Shown one piece after another: positions 9,190 through 20,828 of a stretch of 64,000 nt of DNA (within the stretch, counting starts at the first letter, position 1; every line of letters starts with the position of its first letter). Made by a program: the position numbers and the translations under genes. Origin of the DNA: JBBSDP01 sp963754335 (GTDB lineage Bacteria; Planctomycetota; Phycisphaerae; Tepidisphaerales; Tepidisphaeraceae). The notes under the pieces are model-generated. The model saw only the letters and a list, made by a program, of their open reading frames with translations. It ran no database searches and was not told where the DNA came from. The stretch spans positions 62,001 to 126,000 of the forward strand of contig CAVWFQ010000004.1 in NCBI GenBank assembly GCA_963754335.1. The letters are read 5' to 3'.

Positions 9190-9756
9190 ATGCTGGTCCT
9201 GATCGACAACTACGATTCCTTCACCTACAACCTCGTGCAGAAGCTCGGGGAAGTCGGGGCGGTCGACGTTCGCGTCTTTCGCAATGATAAGATCACCGTC
9301 GAGCAGATCGCGGAATTGAAGCCGACGCATATCGTGATTTCCCCCGGCCCCTGCACGCCGCGCGAAGGGGGGGTCAGCAACGACATCATCCTCCATTTCG
9401 GCCCGCGTCTGCCGGTGCTTGGCGTCTGTCTCGGGCATCAATGCATCGGATTCACGGCCGGGGCGGAGGTGGTTCGTGCCGACAGGCTCATGCACGGCAA
9501 GACCGACCAGATCCGCCACGATGGCCGTCAGATTTACGAGGGGATGCCCAATCCGTTTACGGCTACACGATATCACAGCCTCATCATCAAAAATGGAACG
9601 CTGCCGCCGGAATACCAGATCACGGCGTGGACCGATCGTGACGAGATCATGGGCGTTCGTCACAAGATCTGGCCGCTGGAAGGCGTGCAATACCATCCCG
9701 AGAGTTTTCTGACCGAACAGGGAGAGCGCTTGCTGGCCAATTTTTTGAAGAAATGA
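9190..9756 (+). CDS. pabA: Glutamine amidotransferase subunit, anthranilate / aminodeoxychorismate synthase
   Basis: 188 residues, class I amidotransferase. It opens LVLIDNYDSFTYNLVQ, typical of TrpG/PabA. The catalytic cysteine is in GVCLGHQCIGF and the His-Glu pair in VQYHPESF; ISPGPCTP is also conserved. It supplies ammonia to a chorismate-using partner (TrpE or PabB), which is not in the window, so trpG and pabA cannot be told apart. Its stop overlaps the next gene by four bases (ATGA). The reading frame is intact. Confidence 0.92.
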   Translation: MLVLIDNYDSFTYNLVQKLGEVGAVDVRVFRNDKITVEQIAELKPTHIVISPGPCTPREGGVSNDIILHFGPRLPVLGVCLGHQCIGFTAGAEVVRADRLMHGKTDQIRHDGRQIYEGMPNPFTATRYHSLIIKNGTLPPEYQITAWTDRDEIMGVRHKIWPLEGVQYHPESFLTEQGERLLANFLKK

Positions 9757-10394
9757 CGTCTCGATCCCATTCGATGCCACCGAAGATTTTTCTGTTGTCC
9801 CCGGCGCACTGCGGCGGCAAGCGGGCCGGTTTTCTGCTCAACGATGCCGCCCGCTTCGAACTGGCGGTACGGCTGCGCCAACCCGCCGGCGTTCCATTGG
9901 GCGAAATCTTCAGTTTCTTGAGCGGACTTTATTTCAGGGGCAAGCTCGGCTACGCCAATCGATTCGCATCTCCTCCAACGGGGATCGACGGCGTGTTCGC
10001 GATCACGACCAATCGCGGCCTGGTCCCCGTGAACACACGAATTACTCAGTCGGAGTTGCGTGCATTGGGGTGCGTGGACATTGACAGCAACAATCCGCTT
10101 TACCGCAAGCCGCTCGAGCGCGATGCGGCCGCCCTCGAATCCGCGGCGCCCGATGCACAGGTGATTCTGCTCGGGAGCGTCGCCACCGGCAAATACGTCG
10201 ATGTCCTGTCGGACATCTTCGGACCGCGGCTCCTGTTTCCAGAGGAGTTTGCCGGACGCGGCGACATGAGCCGCGGCGGATTAATGCTGCGATGCGTGGA
10301 CGATGGAAAAGAATTGACCTATGTGACGATAGTCGGCGCAAAGCGACGAGGACAACGACCGCCGAAACTTCCCAGGCGTTCGGCCGCCACGTAG
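9753..10394 (+). CDS. Conserved-looking protein of unknown function, coupled to pabA
   Basis: 213 residues, starting inside the pabA stop (ATGA), so probably translated with it. I do not recognise the family. Motif-like stretches are LLSPAHCGGKRAGFLL near the start, FLSGLYFRGKLGYANRF in the middle, and VILLGSVATGKYVDVL later; the last resembles a small hydrophobic beta strand plus loop but is not a Walker A. It has no signal peptide or membrane segment and is likely cytoplasmic. The TAG stop is contributed by the left arm of palindrome C (10392-10394), so the original C-terminus may have been longer. The final residues (KRRGQRPPKLPRRS) are very basic. Confidence 0.75.
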   Translation: MTSRSHSMPPKIFLLSPAHCGGKRAGFLLNDAARFELAVRLRQPAGVPLGEIFSFLSGLYFRGKLGYANRFASPPTGIDGVFAITTNRGLVPVNTRITQSELRALGCVDIDSNNPLYRKPLERDAAALESAAPDAQVILLGSVATGKYVDVLSDIFGPRLLFPEEFAGRGDMSRGGLMLRCVDDGKELTYVTIVGAKRRGQRPPKLPRRSAAT

Positions 10395-10447
10395 GGTGGG
10401 CTCGGCCCACCGTCTTTGGTGATCGCGGTGGGCCGAGCCCACCCTAC
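10391..10447. repeat. Perfect 22-bp palindrome, family C
   Basis: Arms 10391-10412 (GTAGGGTGGGCTCGGC...) and 10426-10447 are exact reverse complements. Each arm begins with TAG on its own strand. The left TAG is the stop of the unknown gene and the right one is the stop of dinB, so the same element ends both convergent genes. A diverged copy is at 52160. Confidence 0.93.
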
Positions 10448-11607
10448 TTGCGCTGCCGCGCCCGTTGGATCGCCGCCGTTCCGAAGCGATTGGTGATCTG
10501 GTCAACGGCTCCATCGAGTCGTCGCTGTTTCTCCGATTCGGGATTGGCAAACAGTGTCAGTTGCGGCGCATCGCCGGAAAAGTCGGCGGCGCTCACGCCG
10601 ATTAAGCGGACTGATTGAAATCCCGACTCGGCCCAGCGATCGAATTGCTCGCGCGCCGCCCGCCACACCAGGGCCGTTGCGTCCGTTGGATCAGGCAGCG
10701 TGCAGCGGCGAGTGACCGTTCGAAAATCGCCGAAGCGGATCTTCACGGTCACGGTTCGCGCGCGGAGCTTATGTCGGCGGAGCCGACGGGTCACCTGCTC
10801 GCATTGCTCGAGGATCACATCGCGCACCTGATTCGGGTCGGAAAGATTTTCGCCGAATGTCTGTTCCTGGCCGATGCTTTTGGCCTCGCGATCACTGACG
10901 ACAGGGCGATCGTCCTCTCCATTGGCAAGCCGAAGGTAATGCGCCGCCTCATCGAGGCCGATGCGTCTTCGGAGCACTTCAAAATCGACGCGACGAACGT
11001 CGCCGATCGTGCGAATCCCCAATCCGCCGAGCCGCTCGGCGGTCCGCGGACCCACGCCCCAGAGCCGCGTGATCGGGAGCGGCCCGAGCACGTGCTCCAC
11101 GTCTTCGCGACCGATCACGGTCAGCCCGTCCGGCTTATGCAGATCGCTGGCGAGCTTGGCGAGAAATTTGTTCGGCGCGACGCCGATCGAAGCCGTCAAC
11201 CCCGTCTGAGAACGAATTTCGGATTTGAGGCGAACCGCGGCTCGCTGTGCCGGCCCCAGAAGGCGCTCCGTTCCCGTCAGATCCAGAAACGCCTCATCGA
11301 TGCTGAGGGGCTCGATGAGCGGCGTATACCGCGCCAGAATGTCGAAAACCCGATCGGACATTTCGCGATATCGCGCGAACCGCACCGGCATGACGACCGC
11401 GTGCGGACAAAGTCTTTTGGCGACCGCCATCGGAAGCGCCGAATGACAACCGAATGTCCTGGCCTCATACGAAGCCGCGGCCACCACCCCGCGCGATCCG
11501 TCATGGCCGACGAGCACCGGTTTCCCGGCCAGTTCGGGCCGATCGAGCACCTCCACCGCGGCGAAGAACGCGTCCATATCGACATGAAGGATGGAGCGGG
11601 GGGTCAT
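10444..11607 (-). CDS. dinB: DNA polymerase IV (Y family)
   Basis: 387 residues; an error-prone translesion polymerase. Catalytic motifs are LHVDMDAFFAAVE (metal-binding D and the Y-family FF steric region) and SIDEAFLDLTG. YEARTFG and the helix-hairpin-helix LGPLPITRLWGVGPRTAERL follow, and the little-finger region follows with ARTVTVKIRFGDF. The frame is intact. Its stop lies in the right arm of palindrome C, so the C-terminus RARQRK may be slightly trimmed. There is no LexA box evident in the 5' gap. Confidence 0.95.
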   Translation of the reverse strand: MTPRSILHVDMDAFFAAVEVLDRPELAGKPVLVGHDGSRGVVAAASYEARTFGCHSALPMAVAKRLCPHAVVMPVRFARYREMSDRVFDILARYTPLIEPLSIDEAFLDLTGTERLLGPAQRAAVRLKSEIRSQTGLTASIGVAPNKFLAKLASDLHKPDGLTVIGREDVEHVLGPLPITRLWGVGPRTAERLGGLGIRTIGDVRRVDFEVLRRRIGLDEAAHYLRLANGEDDRPVVSDREAKSIGQEQTFGENLSDPNQVRDVILEQCEQVTRRLRRHKLRARTVTVKIRFGDFRTVTRRCTLPDPTDATALVWRAAREQFDRWAESGFQSVRLIGVSAADFSGDAPQLTLFANPESEKQRRLDGAVDQITNRFGTAAIQRARQRK

Positions 11608-11698
11608 CGTCCGGCGATTGTACCTCCCAAAGGCACAGCTGCCGCCCAGGATTAAATTTCCTCCACCCGCCGATCGGTGTCGAAGAATTGCGTCGCGC

Positions 11699-11727
11699 TT
11701 GAAACCCGACCTGCCGCGCCCTAGTAT
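11699..11727 (+). promoter_or_regulatory. Candidate sigma-70 promoter for the small lipoprotein
   Basis: TTGAAA (11699-11704), a 17-base spacer, then TAGTAT (11722-11727). It points at the lipoprotein gene 130 bases downstream. It is supported by consensus match only. Confidence 0.4.
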
Positions 11728-11859
11728 GTGGCCGAACCAGCCAGACTCATCGATAAGGGAATAGCTTCCGGCGACAGCCGGTTACAACAATCACCGCGGG
11801 ATAACGGCGCGATTCAACCGCGCAGCGCCGTATTCATCTCACGCTGAAGGAGTTTGCTC

Positions 11860-12184
11860 ATGTTTCGTTCGCGTTTTCCTCTCGCCGTGTGCGTCGTGTC
11901 TGCTTTGATGTTCGTCGTTGGATGTCAATCCGGTGGCATGGGAAGTTCGGCATCGTCGGCGCCGACGAAAGCCGTGCTCGTAACCGGACAGGGATCGACG
12001 ACCATCTACATCCCGACTTCTGACGGCGGTGTCGCGCGGCTGGCTTCGGCGGATACACCCCATTGCGCAGTGCGAGGCCGACGCCAAGCATTATTTCCTG
12101 ACCGGCGAACTGACCCCCAAATGCTCAGCCTGCGGCGCAATGCGCGTCCCCCTCGTGGATTACAGCAAAGTGGGTCATAACTAA
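11860..12184 (+). CDS. Small lipoprotein with a CxxC zinc-ribbon-like tail (one frame break)
   Basis: The ATG at 11860 has AAGGAG seven bases upstream. The signal peptide ends in the lipobox FVVGC, so the mature protein should be lipid-anchored. A Ser/Gly-rich linker follows. One extra C near 12060 (ACACCCCATTGC) breaks the frame. Repaired, the C-terminus reads IAQCEADAKHYFLTGEL and then KCSACGAMRVPLVDY, giving 107 residues with Cys pairs that could bind a metal. As read, it would end in an unrelated Arg-rich tail. No family is recognised. Confidence 0.7.
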
Positions 12185-12316
12185 AATCCGTTCGAAGATC
12201 GAATCCGCCTGATCGGTAGATATGCGCCTTGAAACCTGATGGCGTTACCGGGGATGCCGCGCCCTTCGCCGCCGTGATGGGCGTTGACGGAACATTCAGC
12301 TCAGCCGGCTCGATCT

Positions 12317-14935
12317 TCAGTCGTCTTCGGCAAACGTCGGATCGGTGGAGCCGCTAAGGTGGTGATGAGCGGCGAAACAATCTACATGAATTGCACCATC
12401 CGGGTTGATATCCAACGTGATGGCGCCGCATCGCGGTGTTCGGTAAAGCATGCGCCCTCTCACCACCTTTTCGAAGATGCGCTGTTTCATGCTGAGCCGG
12501 CCGGCGTTGGAGCTCAGGATAAACCGCGGCGCGACCGCCGCGACAAACTCGCTGGTCGAGCTTTCGCTGCTTCCATGGTGGGGTGCGACCAGCACGTCAC
12601 TGCGGAGTTTGCCAGCGTTACGCAGGAGCTCACGTTCCGGCGGCTCCTGAATGTCGGCGGGAAAGAGGATGGATCGGTTGGCGTACGTCAGCCGCAGAAC
12701 CAGTCCCGTGTTATTTGAGTTAAACGTCGAGACGGCGGGTGGCCAGAGAACGTCGATCGCTGCGCCCTCTCCCAGATCGATTCGGTCGCCGCGCTGGATG
12801 AGGCGCGGCGCGGGCCCATGTTGGTCCAGGAAATTGAGCAGGCCTCTGGCTGTCCCGCTCTCGTCGGCGTGTTTGCGAAAGTGCGGACTCATCAATACCG
12901 CGCGCACGTCAAAATCGATCACCGTCTCTTCAGCCGCGCTGATGTGGTCGTAATCGCCATGTGAAAGATAGATTGAATCGATCCGGCTCCGTCCCTCATG
13001 CCGAAGGAAAGGGGCCAGACAGTCGCGCAGGGTATCCGAGAGCGTTGAAGAGCCGTCGTCAAGCAGAATCGCCCGGCCGTTTGGCATTTCGACCACTGCG
13101 CATTGTCCAGCTCCCACTGACAGGAGCGTAACGCGCAATCCCTGATCGGCCGGCCGCGCCAAAGCGCCATGGAGCGGCGACCAGAGGACAAGAATACATC
13201 CTGCCAACGGCGCCGACCGGCGCGACCAAAATCCCACTCGCGCGACGATGTGTTGCCCGGACGGCCTCATGGCGGATTTGGCGGAAGCTCTGGAGACCCA
13301 GGCCGCCACGGCGGAACTTTGCAGGAATGTCGGCCAGCAGAGCAGCGCGTAGTACGCAAGGATCACGCGGATCGGCGGGGCGGAGATCGGCACATTGGCC
13401 AGGGGCAGTTTTGCCATCCATCCGATTGCATGGCGAAGACAATCGACCGGCGCCAGCGCGATAAATGCCCATGCACCGGCCCCCGAGGGAATCAACGCGG
13501 TCAGGACGATTTTGAAAAAACCTCCGATGAGCGATGCCATCACCAATGGCGACAGCAGCATGCCGATGGGAACGGCCCACGGATTGAATTGTTCGAAATG
13601 CCAGGCGACCAGAGGCAGCGAGACCGCCCACGCCACGACGGCGGCCGCCAGAAGACCTCGGAACCAGATTGAGATTCGATCACCGTATCGATCCCGGATT
13701 CCACGCTGCGGTAATCCACGCGCCGCCCGCCGATGAGGGCTCTCGAATGAACTAAGAAACTCCGTCAGCGGCCGCGTGAAGAGAATCATCCCGGCCACGG
13801 TGATGAAACTGAGCTGGAAGCCGGCCCCGTATAAATCCAGCGGATGAAAGATGAGGATCGAGATCGCCGCCAGCGCGAGGATCTGGAGCGAATCGACGCC
13901 GCGCCGGCCAAGCAGCGCGAATCCGAGCGCCGCGCTGAGGAGCACGGGCCGAATTGCCTGTGGCGTCGGCCACATCAGCAGCCCGAGCAGAATTACAGCG
14001 AGGGTAACCAGAATCAGGCTCACGCGCGGCCGCAGGCAAAGAATCTGGCAGAACAGGTAAAGGCAGGCGGCAAGGATTCCCACCCGCAATCCGCTGCTGG
14101 CCAGAAGATGGCTCGTGCCCGTTTGCTGAAAATGGTTTTGAACCTCCCGGAGCGCCGGCCCGCGCTCGCCGAGCACCAGCGCGGCGAGCAGTGCGCCGTC
14201 GACCTGTCGATCCGGCGTCACCCCCTGGCCAAGCATCGCCATCGCGCCCCGATGAAGCGCCGGCAGCGGCCCGGATCGTTCGCGCCCGATCATTCGGGCC
14301 TCATAGGCATGGCTCACGCGCATTTCCGCGAGGACGCGTTGCCCGCGATAGTAGGTTCCCCAGTCAAACTGGCCCGGATTCAACGCAAATGGAGGACGCT
14401 GGAGCAGCCCGGTCAGTGACAGTTTCTGCCCGACGCTCAAACCGTTGATCGTTTCGCCGATGGAAATCTGGATGCTTCCGCAGGCGCTCGTCCATCCATT
14501 CCACGTCTTGATTCGTCGGACGGTGGCTGGAAAGGAGATCCGTGGGGGGATGTGCTTGCGATGGGCATCCGCTGTCACCCGCGGCGTCTCATCCACAACC
14601 ACTTCGATTTGCGCGAACCGCGGATCCGCGCTCGAAAAGACGCCGATGTGATGGCGAGGATAGTAAAACCAATCGAGTTGCGCCGCGGTGATTCCGACCG
14701 TCCCGAGCGCGAGGCATAACGCCGCCAGCGACCAACTCGAATGCCTGAGCGTCAGGCCCGCAACGCCAACCAGCACAATGGACGTTGCCAGCCAGAGTAT
14801 CGGCGCCGAGGCACGATCGGGTGCAGCAGAATTCCCAATGCCAGAAAGAGCACGGCGTGAACGAGCGGGCGGACGGTTGTTGCCGGAGCCCAAGTGCCGG
14901 AAGGAGTCACAGGCAACATCACGCGTTCTCAACAC
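12317..14935 (-). CDS. comEC: ComEC/Rec2-family DNA uptake channel with MBL domain
   Basis: 872 residues in one open frame. N-terminal membrane segments are followed by an OB-like soluble region, then the multi-helix Competence domain including the typical TGTSHLLASSGLRVGIL motif. The C-terminal metallo-beta-lactamase domain starts VTLLSVGAGQCAVVEMP and has the metal motif LSHGDYDHI. ComEC forms the inner-membrane channel for transforming DNA; the MBL domain probably degrades one strand. The first 40 residues are basic and may be an over-extended start. The type IV pilus-like ATPases downstream on the other strand would fit a DNA-uptake role, but no comEA or pilin gene is here. Confidence 0.9.
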   Translation of the reverse strand: MLRTRDVACDSFRHLGSGNNRPPARSRRALSGIGNSAAPDRASAPILWLATSIVLVGVAGLTLRHSSWSLAALCLALGTVGITAAQLDWFYYPRHHIGVFSSADPRFAQIEVVVDETPRVTADAHRKHIPPRISFPATVRRIKTWNGWTSACGSIQISIGETINGLSVGQKLSLTGLLQRPPFALNPGQFDWGTYYRGQRVLAEMRVSHAYEARMIGRERSGPLPALHRGAMAMLGQGVTPDRQVDGALLAALVLGERGPALREVQNHFQQTGTSHLLASSGLRVGILAACLYLFCQILCLRPRVSLILVTLAVILLGLLMWPTPQAIRPVLLSAALGFALLGRRGVDSLQILALAAISILIFHPLDLYGAGFQLSFITVAGMILFTRPLTEFLSSFESPHRRAARGLPQRGIRDRYGDRISIWFRGLLAAAVVAWAVSLPLVAWHFEQFNPWAVPIGMLLSPLVMASLIGGFFKIVLTALIPSGAGAWAFIALAPVDCLRHAIGWMAKLPLANVPISAPPIRVILAYYALLCWPTFLQSSAVAAWVSRASAKSAMRPSGQHIVARVGFWSRRSAPLAGCILVLWSPLHGALARPADQGLRVTLLSVGAGQCAVVEMPNGRAILLDDGSSTLSDTLRDCLAPFLRHEGRSRIDSIYLSHGDYDHISAAEETVIDFDVRAVLMSPHFRKHADESGTARGLLNFLDQHGPAPRLIQRGDRIDLGEGAAIDVLWPPAVSTFNSNNTGLVLRLTYANRSILFPADIQEPPERELLRNAGKLRSDVLVAPHHGSSESSTSEFVAAVAPRFILSSNAGRLSMKQRIFEKVVRGRMLYRTPRCGAITLDINPDGAIHVDCFAAHHHLSGSTDPTFAEDD

Positions 14936-15397
14936 GAAGACGAAAATGGCTCAAAACGAACCTATGATTCACCCGCGGCGGGATCGATTGCGACCCGAGA
15001 CAAAGCCAAAATTACCACAGGCGTGCCATTTCGCAAATTTTTACTTTATGGATCGACCGCACGTAAGGGAGTTGCGTGAGGCCTGTCCGAAGCCAGTCCG
15101 GAACAGTAAACAGTCAACTTCCTCGGAAATTGCTTGTGGCAAACCCGACCAACGGGTTACACTAGCAGTACGGGCCCGGCAGGCCCTGTGATTGTCCACG
15201 ATAGGTCCGGAAACTGGATGCGATTTTTCTCTCGGCGGCAATTTTGCTTGGCCCGCCTTCCGAACCCCGACCGCTTGAGCGGGGTAATGGTCTTAGCCTT
15301 CTCCGATATCGCTTGCGCCGGCTGTGAAGAGGGACGAATCGCCTCGATGGATCGACCAGAGATTCGACCGGCGATTTACCGGAATTGAGTCACACCC
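14936..15397. other. 462-base gap between comEC and the first pilB-like gene
   Basis: No convincing gene. It holds a small hairpin GGGCC-CGGCA-GGCCC (about 15171-15185). A weak promoter-like pair TTGTGG (15134-15139) and TACACT (15158-15163), spaced 18 bases, faces the pilB-like gene. Confidence 0.5.
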
Positions 15398-17178
<1,781 letters not shown>

Positions 17179-17227
17179 CGTGACGGGCTCAGCACAACTC
17201 GACAACTTGACACAGACGGACTGAACC

Positions 17228-18487
17228 ATGGATCAACCCTGCAAATCGATCGACTGCTAGAAACCTGCGTCAAGAAAGGCGCGAGCGATCTTCACCTGGC
17301 GGTGGGTCGCCCGCCGGTGCTGCGCATGCACGGGCATTGCGCGAGCTGCAGACCAAGGTGCTTGATGCCGAAGACACGATGGCGCTGATGAAGTCCATCA
17401 CGCCCGATCGCATTCAGCAGGAATTCGAAGAAACGGGCTCCGGCGACTTCGGCTTTGCCTACGGCGAGGAGGCCCGTTTTCGCGTCGCGATCTTCAAGCA
17501 GAAGGGGTCCGCCAGCCTCGTGCTTCGAAAGATTCCCAACAAGATCATGACCTTCGAGCAGATCGGGCTGCCACGAGATGGCCGAGCAGATCTGCCGGCG
17601 TCCGCGCGGCATCTTCCTGGTCACCGGTCCGACCGGGTCGGGCAAGACGACCACGCTGGCCTGCATGATCAACTACATCAACGAGAACTTCGACCGCCAC
17701 ATCATCACGATGGAAGACCCGATCGAGTATTACCACAAGCACAAGAAGAGCGTGGTGGTGCAGCGCGAGATCGGCGTCGACGTTCCGAGCTTCTCCGAGG
17801 CCCTCCGCCGGGCACTTGCGGCAGGACCCGGACGTCATCCTGGTCGGCGAAATGCGCGACTTGGCGACGATTTCCGCCGCCATCACCGCCGCCGAAACGG
17901 GCCACTTGGTGTTCGGCACGCTGCACACCTCCGGGGCCGCCTCGACGATCAACCGCATCATCGACGCTTTCCCGACCGAACAGCAGGAACAGATTCGCGT
18001 GCAGCTCGCGAGCAACCTGATCGCGGTGCTCAGCCAGACGCTCTGCCCGCGCGTCGATACCGATGGGATGGTTGCCGCGTACGAATTCATGTACGTGACG
18101 CCCGGCATCCAGAACCTGATCCGCGAAAACAAGAGCTTCCGCATCGACTCGGAAATCCAGACCGGCAAGAAGTACGGCATGCAACTGCTCGACGACAACC
18201 TCTGGAGCCTCTTCCAGGCGGGAAAGATCAGCGCCGAGGAAACGATCGACAAGAGCAAGCATCCCGGGCAGATGGTCGATCGGATGCAGCGGGCGGGGTT
18301 GATGGTTGATAAGAAAGATGATTATCCAGAAGCCGGCGACCCACCTCCGGAAGGCGGCGGGCCGCCCAAGCCCGGCGGCGGCGGTGCCCCGGGAGCTCCG
18401 GGCGGCGCCCAGTCGGAGGCCGAGAAGCAGGCGCAGATCGCCGCTACTCGCGCCCGGATGCAGGCGATGGCGGGAAAACGAACGTAA
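17228..18487 (+). CDS. pilT: PilT-type retraction ATPase (four frame breaks)
   Basis: Repaired from ATG 17228 the protein is 419 residues: LQIDRLLETCVKKGASDLHL at the start, Walker A GPTGSGKTTTLA, the Asp box HIITMEDPIEYYH, Walker B VILVGEMRD, and the PilT-like GHLVFGTLHTSGA. PilT disassembles type IV pili to pull the cell or DNA. Breaks are near 17238 (base missing), 17331 (C missing in CATTGCGCG), 17569 (extra base in CCACGAGATGG) and 17817 (extra T in CACTTGCGG). The C-terminus carries an extra Pro/Gly-rich tail (EAGDPPPEGGGPPKPGGG), then an Ala/Gln helix. That tail is not a usual PilT feature. A long hairpin follows the stop. Confidence 0.87.
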
Positions 18488-18515
18488 GACCGGGAGAATG
18501 TTGACCGACTGTCTT

Positions 18516-18577
18516 CCTACTCATACTCCTACTCTTACTCCTACTCAAACTCGAGTTCGAGTAGGAGTATGAGTAGG
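18516..18577. repeat. Perfect 19-bp hairpin of CTACTC words, family J
   Basis: Left arm 18516-18534 and right arm 18559-18577 are exact complements (CCTACTCATACTCCTACTC and its reverse complement). The 24-base interior repeats the theme and includes the palindrome AACTCGAGTT. It sits between the pilT-like and second pilB-like genes and could act as a terminator or mRNA processing site. There is no T-run after it. Confidence 0.85.
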
Positions 18578-18607
18578 AGCAGGATTGGCAGCAACACGGG
18601 AGTTTTG

Positions 18608-20638
18608 ATGTCGAGAATGATTCCACCCTCGGCTCCGACGCCATCGGGCGCGCCGAACGATCCATCCAAGCAGCCAGCGATCAGCCCCATCAAGTCGTCG
18701 AGCTCGACCGGCGGCATGGTCGGGAAGCTCCCGGTCTCCAACGGCAAGCCGGCCACGCCCGGCCTGCGCCCGCCCGCCTCTCCCGTGGCTCCGCCGGCTC
18801 CCTCCTCGGGCGGCGCGGCGAAAATGCCGTACAGCATGGCGGGAGGCGGTGGCGCCAAGCCGCCGACCACTTCCGCGACCGGATGCAAGCGCAAATTTTG
18901 GCATGCCGCCCATCAGCGAGCTCGAGAAACGACCCATCGGACGCGTGCTGACCAAGATGGGCAAGGTCACCCGCGAGCAGGTCGTCGAAGCCATCGATTT
19001 CCAGAAGAGCAAGGGCGGCGCGCTCGGGCGAATCCTGATCGACCTGGGCTACGTCAAGGAAACCGACCTGAACATCGCGCTGGCGGCCCAGCGCGGCTAC
19101 GAGCTGGTCAGCCTGGAAGGTAGAGCGATCTCCCCCGAGGCGATCGCCGCCGTCCCGTCGCAGATCGCCACGACCAGCAAGGTCCTGCCGATCGAGTTCG
19201 ATCCCGTCACCAAGAAGCTGACGGTGGCGATGGCGAGCCACGAAAATTTCCGGGCCCTCGACGATCTGCGATCGCTGATGGGCTACGACGTTCGCGCCGT
19301 GATGGCCGAGTCGACCGAGCTCGATAAGCTCATCAACAAGCATTACCAGACCGCCGCCGACAGCCTCGGGGAAATTCTCGGCGAGCTTCAGCAGGATGAC
19401 TCCCTCAAGGACCTGAAAAACCGCGGCGAGTCGATCGACCTGGACAGCATCAAGGCCGCCGCCGACTCAAACCCCGTCAAAAAGCTCATCAATCTCGTGC
19501 TGCTTCAGGCGATCAAGGACAAGGCCTCCGACATCCACTTCGAGCCGTTCGAAGATGAATTCAAGATGCGCTACCGCATCGACGGCGTGCTCTACGAAAT
19601 GATGCCGCCGCCGGCCCATATCGCGCCGGCCATCAGCTCGCGCATCAAGGTCATGGCGAATCTCGACATCGCCGAGCGGCGTGTGCCGCAGGACGGGCGT
19701 ATCGAGTTGAGCGTCAACAACCAGCCGATCGACCTTCGCGTCAGCGTCCTGCCCACCATGTTCGGCGAATCGGTCGTCATGCGCGTGCTCGACCGCAGCA
19801 ACGTCAGCCTGGATCTGGATAAGCTCTGGGCATGCGCGACGAAGACCTGAACACGATCCGCCAGCTCATCCACAAGCCCAACGGCATCGTGATCGTCACC
19901 GGCCCGACCGGCTCCGGCAAAACCACCACGCTCTATTCGGCCCTGCGCGAGCTGAACGATCCATCCAGCAAGCTGATCACCGCCGAAGACCCGGTCGAAT
20001 ACGACATCGACGGGATCATCCAGTGTCAGATCAAGCCGGACATCGAGTTCACTTTCGCGCGCATTCTGCGCAGCATGTTGCGTCAGGACCCGGACATCAT
20101 TCTGGTCGGCGAAATTCGCGACAAGGAAACGGCCGAAATCGCCGTGCAGGCGTCTCTTACCGGCCACCTGGTCTTCAGCACGCTGCACACCAACGATGCC
20201 CCGTCGGCCATCGCCCGTCTGCTCGACCTGGGTCTTGAGCCGTTCCTCGTAACCGCCACGCTCGAAGGCATCGTCGCCCAGCGGCTGGTGCGCCGTCTGT
20301 GCAGCAATTGCAAGACCGAATACACGCCGACCGAAGAGCAGCTCATGGAACTGGAGCTCAAGCCGGAAGATGTGGCCGGCCGTGTCTTCTATTACGGAAA
20401 AGGTTGCGACAACTGCAACAACACCGGCTACAAGGGCCGTCAGGGCCTTTACGAGATCATGATTCTGGACGACGAAATGAAGGACCTGATCATCCGCCAC
20501 GCCAGCACCCAGGTGCTTCGCATCGAAGCCAAGAAGCGCGGCATGCGCACCCTCCGCCAATGCGGCTTGCTCGCGATTTATGACGGCGTGACAACCATCG
20601 AAGAGGTCGTGCGCGAGACGATTATGGAGGAGGCATAA
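18608..20638 (+). CDS. GspE/PilB-type secretion ATPase, copy 2, with disordered N-terminus (two frame breaks)
   Basis: The ATG at 18608 has GGGAG just upstream (18598-18602). About 100 residues rich in Pro, Ser, Gly and Ala come first (PSAPTPSGAPNDPSK ... GGGGAKPPTTSATG). The MshEN domain follows (ISELEKRPIGRVLTKMGKV), then the core: ASDIHFEP, Walker A GPTGSGKTTTLYS, the Asp box ITAEDPVEYDI, Walker B ILVGEIRD, and zinc Cys pairs in LCSNCK and GCDNCNNTGY. Breaks are near 18884 (one extra T, ACCGGATGCAAGC) and near 19828 (two bases gained or one lost in AAGCTCTGGGC). Repaired length is about 675. It is a paralogue of copy 1, so the three ATPases form one cluster without pilins. Confidence 0.88.
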
Positions 20639-20653
20639 CGCGAAGCGTTATGC
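20633..20653 (+). terminator. Hairpin overlapping the stop of pilB copy 2
   Basis: GCATAACGC, loop GAA, GCGTTATGC: a nine-base perfect stem that includes the TAA stop. It is followed by CGACCTTTTAG, a short T-run only. It may be a weak terminator. Confidence 0.5.
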
Positions 20654-20828
20654 CGACCTTTTAGCCCGAAGCCCGCAGGGCCGGGTCTTCCGCGGTGCTT
20701 GCGATATGGACCCAGGGATGGGCGGCGGTTTGGCGAATAGCATCTCATTTTCCGGGGACCGTTACGCGCGGGATCGGCGGGGCATCTTTCAATCCCTGGG
20801 CTTGAAATCGCAGATATTGCGCGGGCAC

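Noticed and set aside
13169..14651. Plus-strand open frames opposite comEC
   Set aside because: Arg/Pro/Gln-rich shadow translations; the minus frame is a clear ComEC.
18516..18577. Rho-independent terminator after the pilT-like gene
   Set aside because: The stem is long and perfect but has no T-run and looks like a dispersed repeat, so it was listed as a repeat.
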